Shown here: positions 16,894 through 25,033 of the stretch, piece by piece
How positions within the stretch are numbered: position 1 is the stretch's first letter
Layout of the letters: each line of letters starts with the position of its first letter
Origin: Pontibacterium sp049603715
Lineage (GTDB): Bacteria > Pseudomonadota > Gammaproteobacteria > Pseudomonadales > Balneatricaceae
Direction of reading: 5' to 3'
NCBI GenBank assembly: GCA_049603715.1
Contig: JBMYSW010000010.1
Coordinates: 57,477-121,476, forward strand
DNA length: 64,000 nucleotides
The notes under the pieces: generated by a model
The model's database searches: none
Seen by the model: the letters and a program-made list of their open reading frames with translations, nothing else
Told to the model about the DNA's origin: nothing
Program-made: the position numbers and the translations under genes

Positions 16894-18081
16894 ATGTTTG
16901 ATATCGTTGACAGTAATGATGAACTAGAAGCGGTCATTAAAGTGATCGGCGTTGGTGGTGGTGGCGGTAACGCTGTAAACCACATGAAGACCTCAGATGT
17001 TGAGGGCGTAGAATTTATTTGTGCAAACACAGATGCACAAGCGCTTAAAAAAGTTGAAGTTGAGAATATCATTCAACTTGGCGGCGACACTACGAAAGGT
17101 TTGGGCGCTGGCGCAAACCCAAATGTAGGCCGAGACGCAGCGCAGCATGATCGTGAGCGCATTGCCAATGCTCTGGCGGGCACCGATATGGTGTTTATCG
17201 CAGCAGGCATGGGTGGCGGTACCGGTACAGGTGGCGCACCCGTTGTGGCAGAGATTGCCCGCGATATGGGTATTCTAACCGTTGCTGTGGTGACTTCTCC
17301 TTTTAAATTTGAAGGTAAGAAGCGCAGCGGTGTGGCGATGGACGGTATCAATCGCCTAAAAGAGAATGTTGATTCTTTGATCATCATTCCAAACGACAAA
17401 TTACTTCACGTGTTGGGTAAAGATACGCCGCTAAGCCAAGCGTTTGACGTAGCCAACACTGTACTTAAAGACGCTGTACAAGGCATCACCGACTTGATTA
17501 CCCGTCCGGGTCAAATCAACGTCGACTTCGCCGACGTGCAAGCTGTTATGTCGGTAGAAGGCCTAGCGATGATGGGCACAGGCCAAGCCAATGGCGAAGG
17601 TCGTGCAGTAAAAGCCGCTACCGCAGCGATTGAAAACCAGTTGCTTGAAGATGTTGACCTGTCGGGTGCTAAAGGCCTGCTGGTTAACGTCACCTGTGGT
17701 TTTGACCTAACCTTGGGTGAGTTCCACGAGGTGGGCGAAACCATTCACGAGTACGCATCTGAGGATGCAACCGTTGTGATTGGCTCAGTACTTGATCCAG
17801 AAATGGACGGCGACTTGATGGTAACCGTGGTTGCTACAGGTTTGCGTGAGAAGCAAAACGCTGAGGTGCCAAAATCTACAGCACCTGAACTACAAACGGT
17901 GAAGGGTACAGCTAAAACACCTCGCGGTGGTGAGCAGCTTGACCTTAGCCAATCAGTACTAGGTGAAGCAGGTCGTAAATCGGCTCAGCCTACCCGTACT
18001 CGTCCGGTCCGCTCTGGATCGGCTGTGCGTGACATCGATATGGTAGACGTTCCTACCTTCTTGCGTCGCGCAGCGGACTAA
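16894..18081 (+). CDS. ftsZ: Cell division GTPase FtsZ
   Basis: The 395-residue tubulin-like GTPase forms the division ring. The N-terminal GTP-binding core is VIKVIGVGGGGGNAVNHM, the tubulin signature is GMGGGTGTGGAPVVAEIA, and the T7 loop is GQINVDFADVQAVMS. The conserved C-terminal peptide VDVPTFLRRAAD, which binds FtsA and ZipA, is intact after a short linker (about 320-380). Some core positions differ from typical gammaproteobacterial FtsZ, for instance SPFKFEGKKRSGVAMDGINR where RPFPFEGRKR is usual. The gene has a good ribosome site (GGAGGGTTAATCG) and a strong terminator after it. lpxC does not follow. Confidence 0.96.
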   Translation: MFDIVDSNDELEAVIKVIGVGGGGGNAVNHMKTSDVEGVEFICANTDAQALKKVEVENIIQLGGDTTKGLGAGANPNVGRDAAQHDRERIANALAGTDMVFIAAGMGGGTGTGGAPVVAEIARDMGILTVAVVTSPFKFEGKKRSGVAMDGINRLKENVDSLIIIPNDKLLHVLGKDTPLSQAFDVANTVLKDAVQGITDLITRPGQINVDFADVQAVMSVEGLAMMGTGQANGEGRAVKAATAAIENQLLEDVDLSGAKGLLVNVTCGFDLTLGEFHEVGETIHEYASEDATVVIGSVLDPEMDGDLMVTVVATGLREKQNAEVPKSTAPELQTVKGTAKTPRGGEQLDLSQSVLGEAGRKSAQPTRTRPVRSGSAVRDIDMVDVPTFLRRAAD

Positions 18082-18109
18082 AAACTCCGCATCCAATTAC
18101 CAGGACTTG

Positions 18110-18142
18110 GCCGCCTACCGGAGCACCGGTAGGCGGCTTTTT
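18110..18142 (+). terminator. Strong terminator after ftsZ
   Basis: GCCGCCTACCGG and CCGGTAGGCGGC form a perfect 12-base stem around AGCA, followed by TTTTTC. Confidence 0.95.
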
Positions 18143-18269
18143 CGTTTGTACCTAGTCTACCTTGCTATGAATCGAGCTTAGCGGTGAAATGGCTTAAATA
18201 TTGCTGGTCAAAAGGGTTGCGATAGCCATCTAGCTGTTATCGTTGTTGAAGTAAGTAACGGAAAAACTC

Positions 18270-21200
18270 ATGGCAGCGACACACCGAATCTACAAAGTTC
18301 GTCGAAAATATAACCAGTGGGTCGCAGACCAAACCCTAGAAGACTACGCGTTGCGCTTTACTGCGCACAAAGGTCGTCAGCAAAGTATCTCGCGTGTGGG
18401 TAACACAGCCCTAGGTGCCAGTGCCTTTTTAGCACTAGAAGGTATCGCCGCGGCGGTGACTCTCAACTATGGTTTTGTTAACACAGTGACCGCCATGGTG
18501 GTGGTATGTGTGCTGTTTTTTATCACCGGTTTTCCTATCACCTATTATTCGGCAAAGCACGGCCTCGATATTGATTTATTAACACGGGGTGCGGGCTTTG
18601 GCTATCTCGGTTCCACCATCACGTCGCTTATCTACGCATCCTTCACCTTTATATTTTTTGCCATAGAGGCGGCCATTTTGGCCAGCGCCCTTAAAGCGTT
18701 GTTTGGTATTCCAATCTTTATTGGGTACTTTTTATGTGCGGTAGCGGTTATTCCCATTGTGACCCACGGCATTTCGGCCATCAGTCGCTTTCAGTCGAGT
18801 ACCCAATGGATCTGGTTGGTATTACAAGTGGCGGCCGTCGCCATTGTCATCGGTTATGAGTTTGAGCAGCTGGGTGACTGGGCATCGTTTGAGCCTCACC
18901 CGCAATCTACGGGTGGTTTTGATCTGCTCCTTTTTGGGGCGGCGGCATCGGTATTTTTTGCGCTTGTGGCGCAAATTGGCGAGCAGGTGGATTACTTACG
19001 CTTTATGCCACCAAAAACCGAAGAAAATAAAAAGCAGTGGTGGTTTTGGCTGATTGTGGCAGGGCCGGGTTGGGTCTTTATGGGCTTGCTCAAGATGCTG
19101 CTGGGCTCGTTTATGGCCTACATCGCTTTGACCGCGGGTTCGTCGAGTTTGGAGGCCTCTGACCCTGTTTATATGTATCAAAAAATCTTTGGTTACGTGA
19201 CCCAATCGCCCAGCACGGCGCTGGTGTTGGCCGCTGTGATGGTGATTATCTGTCAAATGAAGATCAATGTAACCAACGCCTATGCAGGCTCTATTGCATG
19301 GTCTAACTTTTTTTCGCGGCTAACTCACAGCCACCCGGGGCGCGTGGTGTGGTTGGTGTTTAATGTCACCATTGCTCTGCTGCTGATGGAGTTGGGTATT
19401 TACCAGGCGCTTGAGGCCATTTTAGGGATTTTTGCCATTGTAGCGGTGAGCTGGTTAGGCTCCTTGGCGGCCGACCTAATGGTGAACAAACCTTTGGGCT
19501 TGAGCCCATCGGTGATCGAATTTAAGCGTGCCCATTTATACGATATTAACCCAGTGGGCTTAGGGTCGATGTTGTTGGCAACGGCGGTGGGGCTTATCAG
19601 TTACCTCGGCTTTGCCGGTGAAGCTGCAAAAACCCTGTGTCATTTTATTAGTTTGGCGACCTGCTTTGTGGCGGTGCCGCTAATCGCCATAGCCACCAAA
19701 GGCCGCTATTACTTGGCGCGCCAGTCGCCGCAATTGATCCCGTTGATCAGTGAGCAAGCACAGCACCCGTTGGCGACCAGTCCTTATCATCGACCCTCTT
19801 TGGTTTGTGGTATTTGTGAGAACGAGTTTGAAAGCGAGGATATGAGCTATTGCACAGCTTACGCCTTACCTATTTGTTCTTTGTGCTGCTCGTTGGATGC
19901 GCGCTGTCTTGATAGCTGTAAGCCTCATGCACGGGCCTCAAACCAGTTTTTAGACCAGCTGTCGGCTTACTTTAGCCCTCGGGTAGTGAAGTGGATGAGC
20001 TCTCGCTTTGCGCGATTTTTAGGTTTGTTGGTGATCGTTAACTCGTTGAATGCGGCCTTATTGGCGGTAATTTATCGTCACATGTCACCAAGTACCGAAG
20101 GCGAATTGGTATTGCTTAATACCACCATGTTAACCCTGTTTTTCACCTTGTTAATTGCCTCGGGTGTGGTGTCTTGGCTGTTTTTGTTGGCACATGAAAG
20201 CCGTGTGGTGGCGCAACAGGAGTCGAACCGCCAGACCGAAAAGCTGACTCAAGAAATTGAGGCGCACCAAATTACCGACATGGCTCTACAAGCAGCTAAG
20301 GAACATGCCGAGCACGCCAGTGCTGCAAAAACTCGCTACATGACGGGTATGAGCCATGAGTTAAGAACGCCGCTTCAGTCCGTCTTGGGGTACGCTCAGT
20401 TACTCGGCGACAAGCCTGATATGCCCGATAAATACAAAAATGGCTTGGGTATTATCCATCGCAGTGGCCAATACTTGTCGGACTTAATAGAGGGTTTACT
20501 CGATATTTCAAAGATTGAGGCGGGGCGTTTGGAGTTGTTACGCGGTAGTGTTCAACTGCCCGTATTAATTGAGCAGCTCAGCGCCATGTTTGCGATGCAA
20601 GCCAAGCAGCGAGGTATTGGTTTTGAGTGCCGTGTGACCGATACCTTGCCGGACTATGTCACTGCGGATGAGAAACGCTTAAGGCAGGTGTTAATTAACC
20701 TGCTCAGTAATGCGATTAAATACACGCCGTCTGGGCAGGTGGTTTTTGAAGTGAAGTACCGCAACCAAGTGGCGGAGTTTTCGATTACCGATACAGGTTT
20801 GGGGATAGAGCCGCAGCACCTAGAGCGGATATTTGAGCCTTTTGAGCGTATTCGCTCGACGGATAATGCGCACCTGCCGGGTACGGGCCTTGGTCTGACC
20901 ATTGTAAAGCTATTGACCGAGATTATGGGTGGTGATTTAAGAGTCGAAAGTCAGCCAAAACAAGGCAGTCGTTTTACTGTTAGCCTAATGTTACCGTGGG
21001 TCAGTTCGCCTACAGATAATGATCAAGAGCAGGTGGCGATGACAGGTTACGAAGGTGATCAAAAGACCCTGTGTATTGTGGATGACGACCCTGTATTGCG
21101 AGGTTTGCTAGTCGATTTATTTGCACCGCTTGGGTTTAATACCTTAGAAGCACACAATGCCCAAGCGTGTTTATCTTTGTTAAGCTCAGCCCAGCCAGAC

Positions 21201-21737
21201 TTGTTTTTACTTGATATCTCTATGCCAGGAATGAGTGGATTAACCTTGGCAAAAACGCTCAGGGAGCAAGGCGTGCAGTCAAAAATCGTGATGTTATCGG
21301 CCAATGCTCATGAGTACGAAGAGCTAAAGCCGAGTCGCCCATTGGCGTTTGATGATTATTTGGTGAAGCCTGTAAGCAACCGCGAGCTGCTTGATAAGGT
21401 CGCGAAGCATTTAGACATTACTTGGAAAACTGCGGCGGTGCCCGAAATAACAGTTTCAGATGTTAACTCGGTGATGCATCAGGCGGCAGATAACCTTGCT
21501 GTCAAAGCGCCAAACCTATCGGACACCAGCCAGCGCTGGCCAGTGACTAACTCGCCCGAAGTGCGGGAACTGCTGGCGATGGCAGAAATGGGCTATCGCA
21601 AGGGAGTTGATGCGACGTTGGCTCAAATGGCACAAACGGGCTCGGTACCCGAGGCGTGCCTCGCTCATTTGCAGCACCTTCATAAAACCTTTCAATACAC
21701 TTTAATGGCCGACAGCTTGGATGTAGCAGACGAATGA
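18270..21737 (+). CDS. NCS1-transporter-like sensor hybrid histidine kinase
   Basis: The 1155-residue membrane protein begins with a transporter-like region of about 12 helices (residues 20-490). It resembles nucleobase:cation symporters: LEDYALRF, RVGNTALGASAFLALEGIAA, LLTRGAGFGYLGSTITSLIY. A Cys-rich patch (about 513-552: CGIC, CSLCC, CLDSC) suggests bound metal. Then come a further hydrophobic pair, a coiled linker, a HisKA domain with H696 in MSHELRTPL, a HATPase domain (NLLSNAIKY, DTGLGI, GTGLGLTIVK) and a receiver with Asp about 982 (LLDISMPG). It overlaps the response regulator by four bases. Beside urt and ure genes, it is likely the sensor for urea or a related nitrogen compound, which is inference. 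Confidence 0.9.
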   Translation: MAATHRIYKVRRKYNQWVADQTLEDYALRFTAHKGRQQSISRVGNTALGASAFLALEGIAAAVTLNYGFVNTVTAMVVVCVLFFITGFPITYYSAKHGLDIDLLTRGAGFGYLGSTITSLIYASFTFIFFAIEAAILASALKALFGIPIFIGYFLCAVAVIPIVTHGISAISRFQSSTQWIWLVLQVAAVAIVIGYEFEQLGDWASFEPHPQSTGGFDLLLFGAAASVFFALVAQIGEQVDYLRFMPPKTEENKKQWWFWLIVAGPGWVFMGLLKMLLGSFMAYIALTAGSSSLEASDPVYMYQKIFGYVTQSPSTALVLAAVMVIICQMKINVTNAYAGSIAWSNFFSRLTHSHPGRVVWLVFNVTIALLLMELGIYQALEAILGIFAIVAVSWLGSLAADLMVNKPLGLSPSVIEFKRAHLYDINPVGLGSMLLATAVGLISYLGFAGEAAKTLCHFISLATCFVAVPLIAIATKGRYYLARQSPQLIPLISEQAQHPLATSPYHRPSLVCGICENEFESEDMSYCTAYALPICSLCCSLDARCLDSCKPHARASNQFLDQLSAYFSPRVVKWMSSRFARFLGLLVIVNSLNAALLAVIYRHMSPSTEGELVLLNTTMLTLFFTLLIASGVVSWLFLLAHESRVVAQQESNRQTEKLTQEIEAHQITDMALQAAKEHAEHASAAKTRYMTGMSHELRTPLQSVLGYAQLLGDKPDMPDKYKNGLGIIHRSGQYLSDLIEGLLDISKIEAGRLELLRGSVQLPVLIEQLSAMFAMQAKQRGIGFECRVTDTLPDYVTADEKRLRQVLINLLSNAIKYTPSGQVVFEVKYRNQVAEFSITDTGLGIEPQHLERIFEPFERIRSTDNAHLPGTGLGLTIVKLLTEIMGGDLRVESQPKQGSRFTVSLMLPWVSSPTDNDQEQVAMTGYEGDQKTLCIVDDDPVLRGLLVDLFAPLGFNTLEAHNAQACLSLLSSAQPDLFLLDISMPGMSGLTLAKTLREQGVQSKIVMLSANAHEYEELKPSRPLAFDDYLVKPVSNRELLDKVAKHLDITWKTAAVPEITVSDVNSVMHQAADNLAVKAPNLSDTSQRWPVTNSPEVRELLAMAEMGYRKGVDATLAQMAQTGSVPEACLAHLQHLHKTFQYTLMADSLDVADE

Positions 21738-22642
21738 AACCTGTCACCCGTAATGACCTAGTTTTAGTAGTAGATGACTCGCCCGAGGCGCTTAGCCTTA
21801 TCAACGATGCATTAGAAGACGAGGGTATGGATGTATTGGTGGCCCTCGAAGGCAAACAGGCACTCACCATTGCTCGGCGAATGCGTCCGGATATGGTGCT
21901 TATGGATGCAACCATGCCCGTAATGGATGGCTTTGAGGCCTGCCGAGCGATCAAGGCTGATCCTGCCTTGGCGTCTATTCCTGTAATTTTTATGACGGGG
22001 CTCAACGATACTCAAGATATCGTCAAGGGCCTTGAGGCTGGCGGCGTAGACTACCTCGTAAAACCCATCGCGCCGGATGAGTTGATTGCGCGTATGCGCG
22101 TACACTTAAACAATGCGCGCCTGACCCGCAGTGCGCAATCGGCATTAGACTCTACGGGGCAATTTTTAATGACCTTGTCGGCGACAGGGGATATTGTTTG
22201 GGCAACACCACAAGCGCGAGGTGTTTTGGCTAAAGCCCAAGTGGATGAGCAAGGCAGTGAGCTTAAGCCGCAAGTGGCACAGTGGCTCGCGCAATCGCGA
22301 CAAGAGGGCGACGAGCTAGTGCTGGGCAGCTTAAGTTATCCTCTTTCATTACGACTGGTTAGCCAAGCCTCGCCAGACGAGATATTAGTTAAGCTGCTTG
22401 ATGGTAATCGAGCATCGGGCGCTGCATTGTTACAAGCATCGTTGACACTTACCCAACGAGAGTCAGAAGTGCTGTTTTGGATTGCGAACGGCAAAACCAA
22501 TCGCGAAGTGGCTGAAATACTAGACATGAGTCCTCGGACCGTTAACAAACACCTTGAGCAGGTGTTCCCCAAGCTTGGTGTAGAAAACCGAACGGCGGCG
22601 GCTGGTGTGGCGCTGCGGCTCATGGTTAAAGCCCAAGTCTAA
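21734..22642 (+). CDS. Response regulator, receiver plus LuxR-type HTH
   Basis: The 302-residue protein has an N-terminal receiver (about 10-125; VVDDSPEALS, phosphoacceptor Asp in MVLMDATMP, Lys in YLVKPIAP), a middle linker and a C-terminal LuxR-type helix-turn-helix (about 236-295: LTQRESEVLFWIANGKTNRE, then DMSPRTVNKHLEQVFPKLGV). It overlaps the kinase gene by ATGA, so the pair is translationally coupled and surely one system. The nearest possible targets are the urea transport and urease genes that follow. Direct proof would need its binding site; the inverted repeats before urtA are candidates. Confidence 0.95.
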   Translation: MKPVTRNDLVLVVDDSPEALSLINDALEDEGMDVLVALEGKQALTIARRMRPDMVLMDATMPVMDGFEACRAIKADPALASIPVIFMTGLNDTQDIVKGLEAGGVDYLVKPIAPDELIARMRVHLNNARLTRSAQSALDSTGQFLMTLSATGDIVWATPQARGVLAKAQVDEQGSELKPQVAQWLAQSRQEGDELVLGSLSYPLSLRLVSQASPDEILVKLLDGNRASGAALLQASLTLTQRESEVLFWIANGKTNREVAEILDMSPRTVNKHLEQVFPKLGVENRTAAAGVALRLMVKAQV

Positions 22643-22818
22643 CGCTTTTTGTAAGTTTTCTTAGGTGATGGGTCGACAGTGAAACCGAGAGAGTGGTTAT
22701 TATTAGGTACGCCTCAGGTATAATGTCGCGCCAAGGTGATAAGAAGGGGGTATGCGTACTCTCTTATGAGCCGATAATTAAAACGATAAAGTGACAATAT
22801 AAAAACGAGAGCTATCAG

Positions 22819-23250
22819 ATGAAGCTACATGACCCCTTCAATCGCATGGAGGCGCGCGACGAAAACCATTACCGTTCGTTTCGTGAATCTCTTTCGAAAG
22901 CGGGTGTGACCACTCAAGCTCAAGCCGAGGAAGCCCTCGCGAGTGTAAAAAGCCGTACTAAAGTCGGCGCTATGTTTGTGTTGGTGGTAACGGGTGTTTT
23001 GGCCTTAGTGTTTCCAGAATACCAATTGGCGGCAGGTGTGTTTGGTGCCGTATTGCTGTTTTGGTTTTACCAAACTCATCGTCGTGCGAGCAAGTTTATC
23101 AACCGCTACATTAACGAAGACTTAGGCACAGGTGCGACTGATGCCCAAACCGTTGCCGACGCGCAAACCCTGCTCAAAGTAGATGAAATTCCGAACCAGA
23201 CTTCGGATGAATCTACCAACTCAAAAGATGAGACATCGCCAAAGCTTTAA
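22819..23250 (+). CDS. Small two-helix membrane protein, unknown
   Basis: The 143-residue protein has a polar N-terminus (DPFNRMEARDENHYRSFRES), two adjacent membrane helices (about 51-68 and 71-88, VGAMFVLVVTGVLALVFPEY onward), and a long acidic, Ser/Thr-rich cytoplasmic tail. I do not recognise a family. It lies between the two-component pair and urtA, in the same direction, with its own upstream region of 176 bases. A function with the urea genes is possible by position only. Confidence 0.7.
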   Translation: MKLHDPFNRMEARDENHYRSFRESLSKAGVTTQAQAEEALASVKSRTKVGAMFVLVVTGVLALVFPEYQLAAGVFGAVLLFWFYQTHRRASKFINRYINEDLGTGATDAQTVADAQTLLKVDEIPNQTSDESTNSKDETSPKL

Positions 23251-23650
23251 TGATGGCGCTGACGAATGCCCTTTGCTCATTAGCCTGAGCGAAGGGTGCT
23301 ATTGATTGTCCGGTTTCTGCTCTGCTTTTCCTTATCTCCAACTCCTTCTGTTTTTCTAACTCGCTCCATCTGCACTTTATTTGCGTTTTTTGATGCCCAA
23401 TCTCGACTGTGCGGTGGCTACTCAGCCGCGTCACGTCGTATCTGTGACGGCATTATTACAGCGTATACGTTAAATGACGTATATCACTGCGTTATTTAGC
23501 GCATGGTGCTGCTCGCCTTATTTTTCAATAATCCTTGAGACTTCTTAGCAGATAAGCCCCAAGCATTAGCTTGGAAGGCCTATCTAACACATGTTTGACC
23601 GCGCTAACGCTAATGCGTTTGGGCAAATTTAATATTCAAGGAACCTAAAG
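23251..23650. promoter_or_regulatory. urtA upstream region with hairpins and inverted repeats
   Basis: These 400 bases carry three symmetrical elements. CCTTTGCTCA and TGAGCGAAGG (23269-23294) form a hairpin after the preceding gene, probably its terminator though T-poor. TATACGT (23464-23470) and ACGTATA (23477-23483) are inverted around six bases, a possible LuxR-type regulator site. CCAAGC and GCTTGG (23559-23574) flank ATTA, with outer arms GATAAGCC and GGCCTATC, some 75 bases before urtA. I found no sigma54 promoter. A minus-strand frame (23213-23434) is open but lacks a ribosome site, and I leave it uncalled. Confidence 0.5.
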
Positions 23651-24937
23651 ATGAAACTGAATAAGCTAGTAAAAGGCGTAGCGTTGGGCTTGGGTGCTTC
23701 TGTGCTAACCATGAGTGCAATGGCTGCAGACACCATCAAAGTGGGTGTTCTTCACTCATTATCCGGTACGATGGCGATCTCTGAAACGACGCTAAAAGAC
23801 ACCGTTTTGATGATGATCGAAGAGCAAAACAAAAAAGGTGGCTTGCTAGGTAAAAAGCTTGAAGCAGTGGTTGTTGACCCTGCATCTGACTGGCCTTTGT
23901 TTGCTGAGAAAACACGTGAGCTTCTAACTAAAGAAGAAGTAGACGTTATCTTCGGCTGCTGGACTTCAGTATCTCGTAAGTCTGTATTGCCTGTAATCGA
24001 AGAGCTCAACGGTCTTCTTTTCTACCCAGTACAGTACGAAGGCGAAGAGTCTTCTAAAAACGTATTCTACACAGGTGCTGCGCCTAACCAACAAGCGATC
24101 CCAGCGGTTGATTACCTAATGAACGACCTTGGCGTTGAGCGTTGGGTTCTAGCGGGTACTGACTACGTTTACCCACGTACCACTAACAAAATTCTAGAAG
24201 CTTACCTTAAGTCTAAGGGCGTAGCTGAAGAAGACATCATGATCAACTACACGCCTTTCGGTCACTCTGACTGGCAGTCAATCGTATCTGATGTTAAGAA
24301 GTTCGGTAGCGAAGGCAAGAAAACCGGCGTAGTTTCTACTATCAACGGTGACGCTAACGTACCTTTCTACAAAGAATTGGGTAACCAAGGTATCTCTGCA
24401 GAAGACATCCCTGTTGTTGCCTTCTCTGTAGGTGAGGAAGAACTTTCTGGTTTCGATACTAAGCCTCTACTCGGTCACCTAGCGGCTTGGAACTACTTCC
24501 AGAGCGTTGAAAGCGAAGAAAACGAAGCCTTCATCGAAAGCTGGAAAGCGTTCATCGGCAACCCTGACCGTGTAACCAACGACCCAATGGAAGCAACTTA
24601 CATCGGCTTCAACATGTGGGCTCAAGCGGTAACTGATGCAGGTACTACAGATGTTGACGCTGTAGAACAAGCAATGATCGGTCAAGAAACTCCAAACCTA
24701 ACGGGCGGCATCGCTGTCATGAACAAAAACCACCACTTGAGCAAGCCAGTTCTTATCGGTGAGATTCAAGAAGATGGTCAATTTGAAGTGGTTTGGGAAA
24801 CTGAAGGTGTAGTACCTGGCGATGCTTGGTCTGACTTCCTACCTAGCTCTAAAGCACTTATCTCTGACTGGACTGCGCCAATCAAGTGTGGCAACTACAA
24901 CACTGAAACTAAAGAGTGTTCTGGTCAGAACTACTAA
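23651..24937 (+). CDS. urtA: Urea ABC transporter substrate-binding protein
   Basis: The 428-residue periplasmic protein captures urea for the UrtBCDE importer. A signal peptide (MKLNKLVKGVALGLGASVLT, cleavage after AMA) precedes TIKVGVLHSLSGTMAISETT, the typical start of amide/urea-binding proteins of the branched-chain amino acid receptor fold. Family marks follow: VVVDPASDWPLFAEKTRELL, GCWTSVSRKSVLPVIEE, GLLFYPVQYEGEESS. The body favours codons typical of highly expressed genes. It heads urtABCDE, and a stem-loop follows that should let it be made in excess over the membrane parts. Confidence 0.97.
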   Translation: MKLNKLVKGVALGLGASVLTMSAMAADTIKVGVLHSLSGTMAISETTLKDTVLMMIEEQNKKGGLLGKKLEAVVVDPASDWPLFAEKTRELLTKEEVDVIFGCWTSVSRKSVLPVIEELNGLLFYPVQYEGEESSKNVFYTGAAPNQQAIPAVDYLMNDLGVERWVLAGTDYVYPRTTNKILEAYLKSKGVAEEDIMINYTPFGHSDWQSIVSDVKKFGSEGKKTGVVSTINGDANVPFYKELGNQGISAEDIPVVAFSVGEEELSGFDTKPLLGHLAAWNYFQSVESEENEAFIESWKAFIGNPDRVTNDPMEATYIGFNMWAQAVTDAGTTDVDAVEQAMIGQETPNLTGGIAVMNKNHHLSKPVLIGEIQEDGQFEVVWETEGVVPGDAWSDFLPSSKALISDWTAPIKCGNYNTETKECSGQNY

Positions 24938-24951
24938 GACTGCACTACTGA

Positions 24952-25021
24952 GCCCCCTAAGTAAGCATACTCGTGGGGGCACTATCCCGGCCTGAGATTC
25001 CTCGGGCCTTTTAGTTTTTTT
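24952..25021 (+). terminator. Stem-loops between urtA and urtB, likely attenuator
   Basis: GCCCCC (24952-24957) pairs with GGGGGC (24975-24980). A second weaker hairpin in CCCGGCCTGAGATTCCTCGG leads to TTTTAGTTTTTTT. This would partly stop or process transcripts after urtA and raise the ratio of binding protein to permease. The distance to urtB (GTG at 25034) allows the rest to read on. Confidence 0.7.
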
Positions 25022-25033
25022 GCGGAGCTTATC

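Noticed and set aside
23213..23434. 73-codon minus-strand frame before urtA
   Set aside because: Protein-like charged stretch, but GTG start without ribosome site, overlaps the preceding gene's end and covers a likely promoter region.
23480..23530. Sigma54 promoter before urtA
   Set aside because: TGGTGCTGCTCGCC resembles the motif but the GG-GC spacing is 8, not 10.
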